Source of the DNA: Microbacterium sp. cx-55
GTDB taxonomy: Bacteria > Actinomycetota > Actinomycetes > Actinomycetales > Microbacteriaceae
Direction: 5' to 3'
Assembly (NCBI RefSeq): GCF_021117345.1
Contig: NZ_CP088261.1
Span: 1,364,001-1,428,000, forward strand
Length of the DNA stretch: 64,000 nt
Shown: in pieces, positions 61,671 to 64,000 of the stretch
Position numbering within the stretch: position 1 is the stretch's first letter
Layout: each line of letters starts with the position of its first letter
The notes under the pieces: generated by a model
The model's input: only the letters and a program-made list of their open reading frames with translations
Databases searched by the model: none
What the model was told of the DNA's origin: nothing
Made by a program: the position numbers and the translations under genes

Positions 61671-62414
61671 TCAGGAACTCCGCGACTTCAGCGGGTACCG
61701 ACGCCGCAGGACGAGGCGCTGCACGAGCGTCCAGACCACCGTCACGGCCAGGTACAGGCCCGCGGCCAGGGGAACGAAGACGGCGACCACCGCGGAGGCG
61801 AAGGAGAGGAACCCGAGTGCGTGGAGCGCGAACGACGGGGTGACGTCGCTCGTCACGACCGGTCGGAAGGCGCGACGGGTCACCTCGCCGGCCGCGATGA
61901 TCATCAGGAGCACGGTGCCGAAGACGGCGATGCTCGCCGGATCGAGCGCCCCCGCGGAGACGATCCCCGCGAGGCTGCTGCCGAGAGGAACGCCCGCGAG
62001 AGTCTCCGACAGCAGCGCGTTGTCGCGCCCCGCCAGGACCGGATGCAGAAACACCGCGTAGAGAATGCCGACGATGGGCGCTTGCACGAGCAACGGCAGG
62101 CACCCCGCCAGCGGGGACGCGTGCTCGTCGCGATAGACCTGCATCGTCTCGCGCTGCATGCGCTCGGGATCGGTGCGATATCGCTGCTGGATGAGGCGTA
62201 GACGCGGCGCGAGCCGCGCGCGGGTCTGCTCCGCTTTCGCTTGCGAGACTCCGGCGGGGATGAGGAGGGCGCGCACGATCAGCGTGGTCAGAATGACCGC
62301 CGCGGCCGCAGCCGAGGCGCCGGTGAAGGGTTCGAGAACAGAGGAAAGGGCGAGAAGCGCGCGGTAGGCGAGGTCGAGGAGGGCGGTCACGGGCGGGAAG
62401 GCGAAGATGTCCAC
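61671..62414 (-). CDS. YidC/Oxa1-family membrane protein insertase
   Basis: 247-aa insertase of the short Gram-positive type: hydrophobic segments at about 5-25, 30-50, 100-120, 150-170 and 205-230, the conserved R-A-L-L-I-P-A-G-V-S-Q motif, the loop Q-Q-R-Y-R-T-D-P-E-R-M-Q-R-E and C-L-P-L-L-V-Q-A-P-I. It lacks the lipobox seen in many Gram-positive YidC proteins and the rpmH-rnpA-jag context of the main yidC, so it is probably a second paralogue. Start GTG 62414 is the most likely; longer frames extend to 62474. Confidence 0.88.
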   Translation of the reverse strand: MDIFAFPPVTALLDLAYRALLALSSVLEPFTGASAAAAAVILTTLIVRALLIPAGVSQAKAEQTRARLAPRLRLIQQRYRTDPERMQRETMQVYRDEHASPLAGCLPLLVQAPIVGILYAVFLHPVLAGRDNALLSETLAGVPLGSSLAGIVSAGALDPASIAVFGTVLLMIIAAGEVTRRAFRPVVTSDVTPSFALHALGFLSFASAVVAVFVPLAAGLYLAVTVVWTLVQRLVLRRRYPLKSRSS

Positions 62415-62522
62415 GGAAGGATCCGTTCTGCGAGGTCGATCGGGAAGGTGATCGGCCGCGACGGAACGCCGCATCCTCGCCGGTCGGGGGCGAGGGAGAG
62501 AAGGAGCGTTGCGCGGCGGCGT

Positions 62523-62807
62523 CTAGAGGACGAGGGCCGCGTGGCCCGGTGCTCGCGGGCGCGGGTGCCCGGACGCATCCGGATCGCTCTGCGTGAGCGG
62601 AGAGGACACATCGATGCTGCGACGAGGGGTCGCGGAGGGATCCGTTCCCGCTGCCACACCGGCGAAGGCGGTAGCCGCCACGACGATAAGGGCGGCGGCG
62701 ATCACGAGCACGACGGCGGCGAGCGCGGATCCGTCGGACAGGACCGCACCGCTCGTCAGCCAGACGAGCGAGAGGATGGCGTGCAGTGCGTCGGTGAATG
62801 CGGGCAC
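62523..62807 (-). CDS. Small membrane protein upstream of yidC-like gene
   Basis: 94 aa: two hydrophobic segments (about 5-20 and 25-48) and a polar Pro/His tail. AAGGAGG lies just before GTG 62807. Small proteins of this type (I think DUF6412, not certain) pair with the second YidC in actinobacteria. Function unknown. Confidence 0.6.
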   Translation of the reverse strand: MPAFTDALHAILSLVWLTSGAVLSDGSALAAVVLVIAAALIVVAATAFAGVAAGTDPSATPRRSIDVSSPLTQSDPDASGHPRPRAPGHAALVL

Positions 62808-62848
62808 AGCGCTCCTCCTTCGCTCCTCGGTGTGTGCGATCACGGTAG

Positions 62849-63760
<912 letters not shown>

Positions 63761-63790
63761 TCCCGGCATCCGGAACGAGAGGCGCTGCGC

Positions 63791-64000
63791 GTGAAAGCGG
63801 CCCTGATCCTCGCGACTCAGCAGTTCGAGGATCACCCGGCCTTCCACGATCCCGACATCGACGAGTTCTTCGTCGTCGAGTCCGCGCAGCGCTTCTCCCG
63901 GTTGCCGTACCACCGGCACAAGATCGTGCTGCTGCTCGCGGCGCTTCGGCACACGGTCGACAGGCTCCGCGCGGACGGGCGCACCGTGCGTGTCGTCGCT
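63791..64000 (+). CDS. Cryptochrome/photolyase-related protein (3' end outside window)
   Basis: Open to the last base (70 codons visible). The sequence contains H-P-A-F, F-F-V-V-E-S-A-Q-R-F-S-R-L-P-Y-H-R-H-K-I-V-L-L-L, which fits the N-terminus of the deoxyribodipyrimidine photolyase-related (prokaryotic 6-4 photolyase/cryptochrome, PhrB-like) family. GAGAGG lies before GTG 63791. Domain assignment rests on the N-terminal part only. Confidence 0.7.
   Translation, partial: MKAALILATQQFEDHPAFHDPDIDEFFVVESAQRFSRLPYHRHKIVLLLAALRHTVDRLRADGRTVRVVA

Overview
The window is high-GC (about 70%) actinobacterial chromosome. Gene order and protein style point to the family Microbacteriaceae, most likely Microbacterium or a close relative; this is inference from gene order, the actinobacterial bcc-aa3 respiratory genes and the very common leaderless promoters. 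No prophage, insertion sequence, tRNA/rRNA or CRISPR array is visible. Both ends cut through genes: murD at the left and a photolyase-related gene at the right.

Left third (1-26 kb): the division and cell wall (dcw) cluster murD-ftsW-murG-[GntR, opposite strand]-murC-ftsQ-ftsZ-(YggS family)-sepF-yggT-divIVA-lspA-rluD. It is followed by a NUDIX hydrolase, dnaE, a membrane protein of unknown function, hisD, nrdR, pyrD, a DUF3043-type protein, an M20 dipeptidase and an A-type Fe-S carrier. The 672-bp gap before ftsZ holds an unusual array of five palindromic tandem repeats. A small GntR regulator splits the usual murG-murC pair.

Middle (23-35 kb): cytochrome oxidase genes ctaC-ctaD-ctaF on the plus strand and ctaE-qcrC-qcrA-qcrB on the minus strand, together encoding the bcc-aa3 supercomplex. 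Between them lie a PP2C phosphatase, a rhodanese and an HpxO-like FAD-dependent urate hydroxylase. trpD is divergent from ctaE.

Right half (35-64 kb): accessory and housekeeping genes. They include a CynX-type transporter, a 5'-3' exonuclease, an HhH-PHP protein, and an amine-use locus (copper amine oxidase, two APC permeases, IclR regulator and a membrane protein). Further on are a PKD-protein/lipoprotein pair containing a low-GC patch, a deaminase, a DksA-like zinc finger, FUSC, PH and LON proteins, a YchJ-like protein, an FMO-like flavoprotein with a flavin reductase, and an MFS transporter with a long leader. The last stretch has an FxLYD protein, trhO, a DUF222/HNH (13E12-type) gene, RNase H, a BASS/ACR3-like permease, a zinc alcohol dehydrogenase, a Pro-rich anchored protein, a second-type YidC, and an aldo/keto reductase.

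A recurring signal is the promoter pattern TANNNT followed by exactly six bases and then the ATG/GTG. It occurs before at least 14 genes on both strands and was used here to choose start codons. I see no clear new defence or biosynthetic system. The best candidates for novelty are the ftsZ-upstream repeat array, the GntR insertion in the dcw cluster, the amine oxidase locus with its His-rich tail and membrane partner, and the operator-like palindrome over the MFS promoter.
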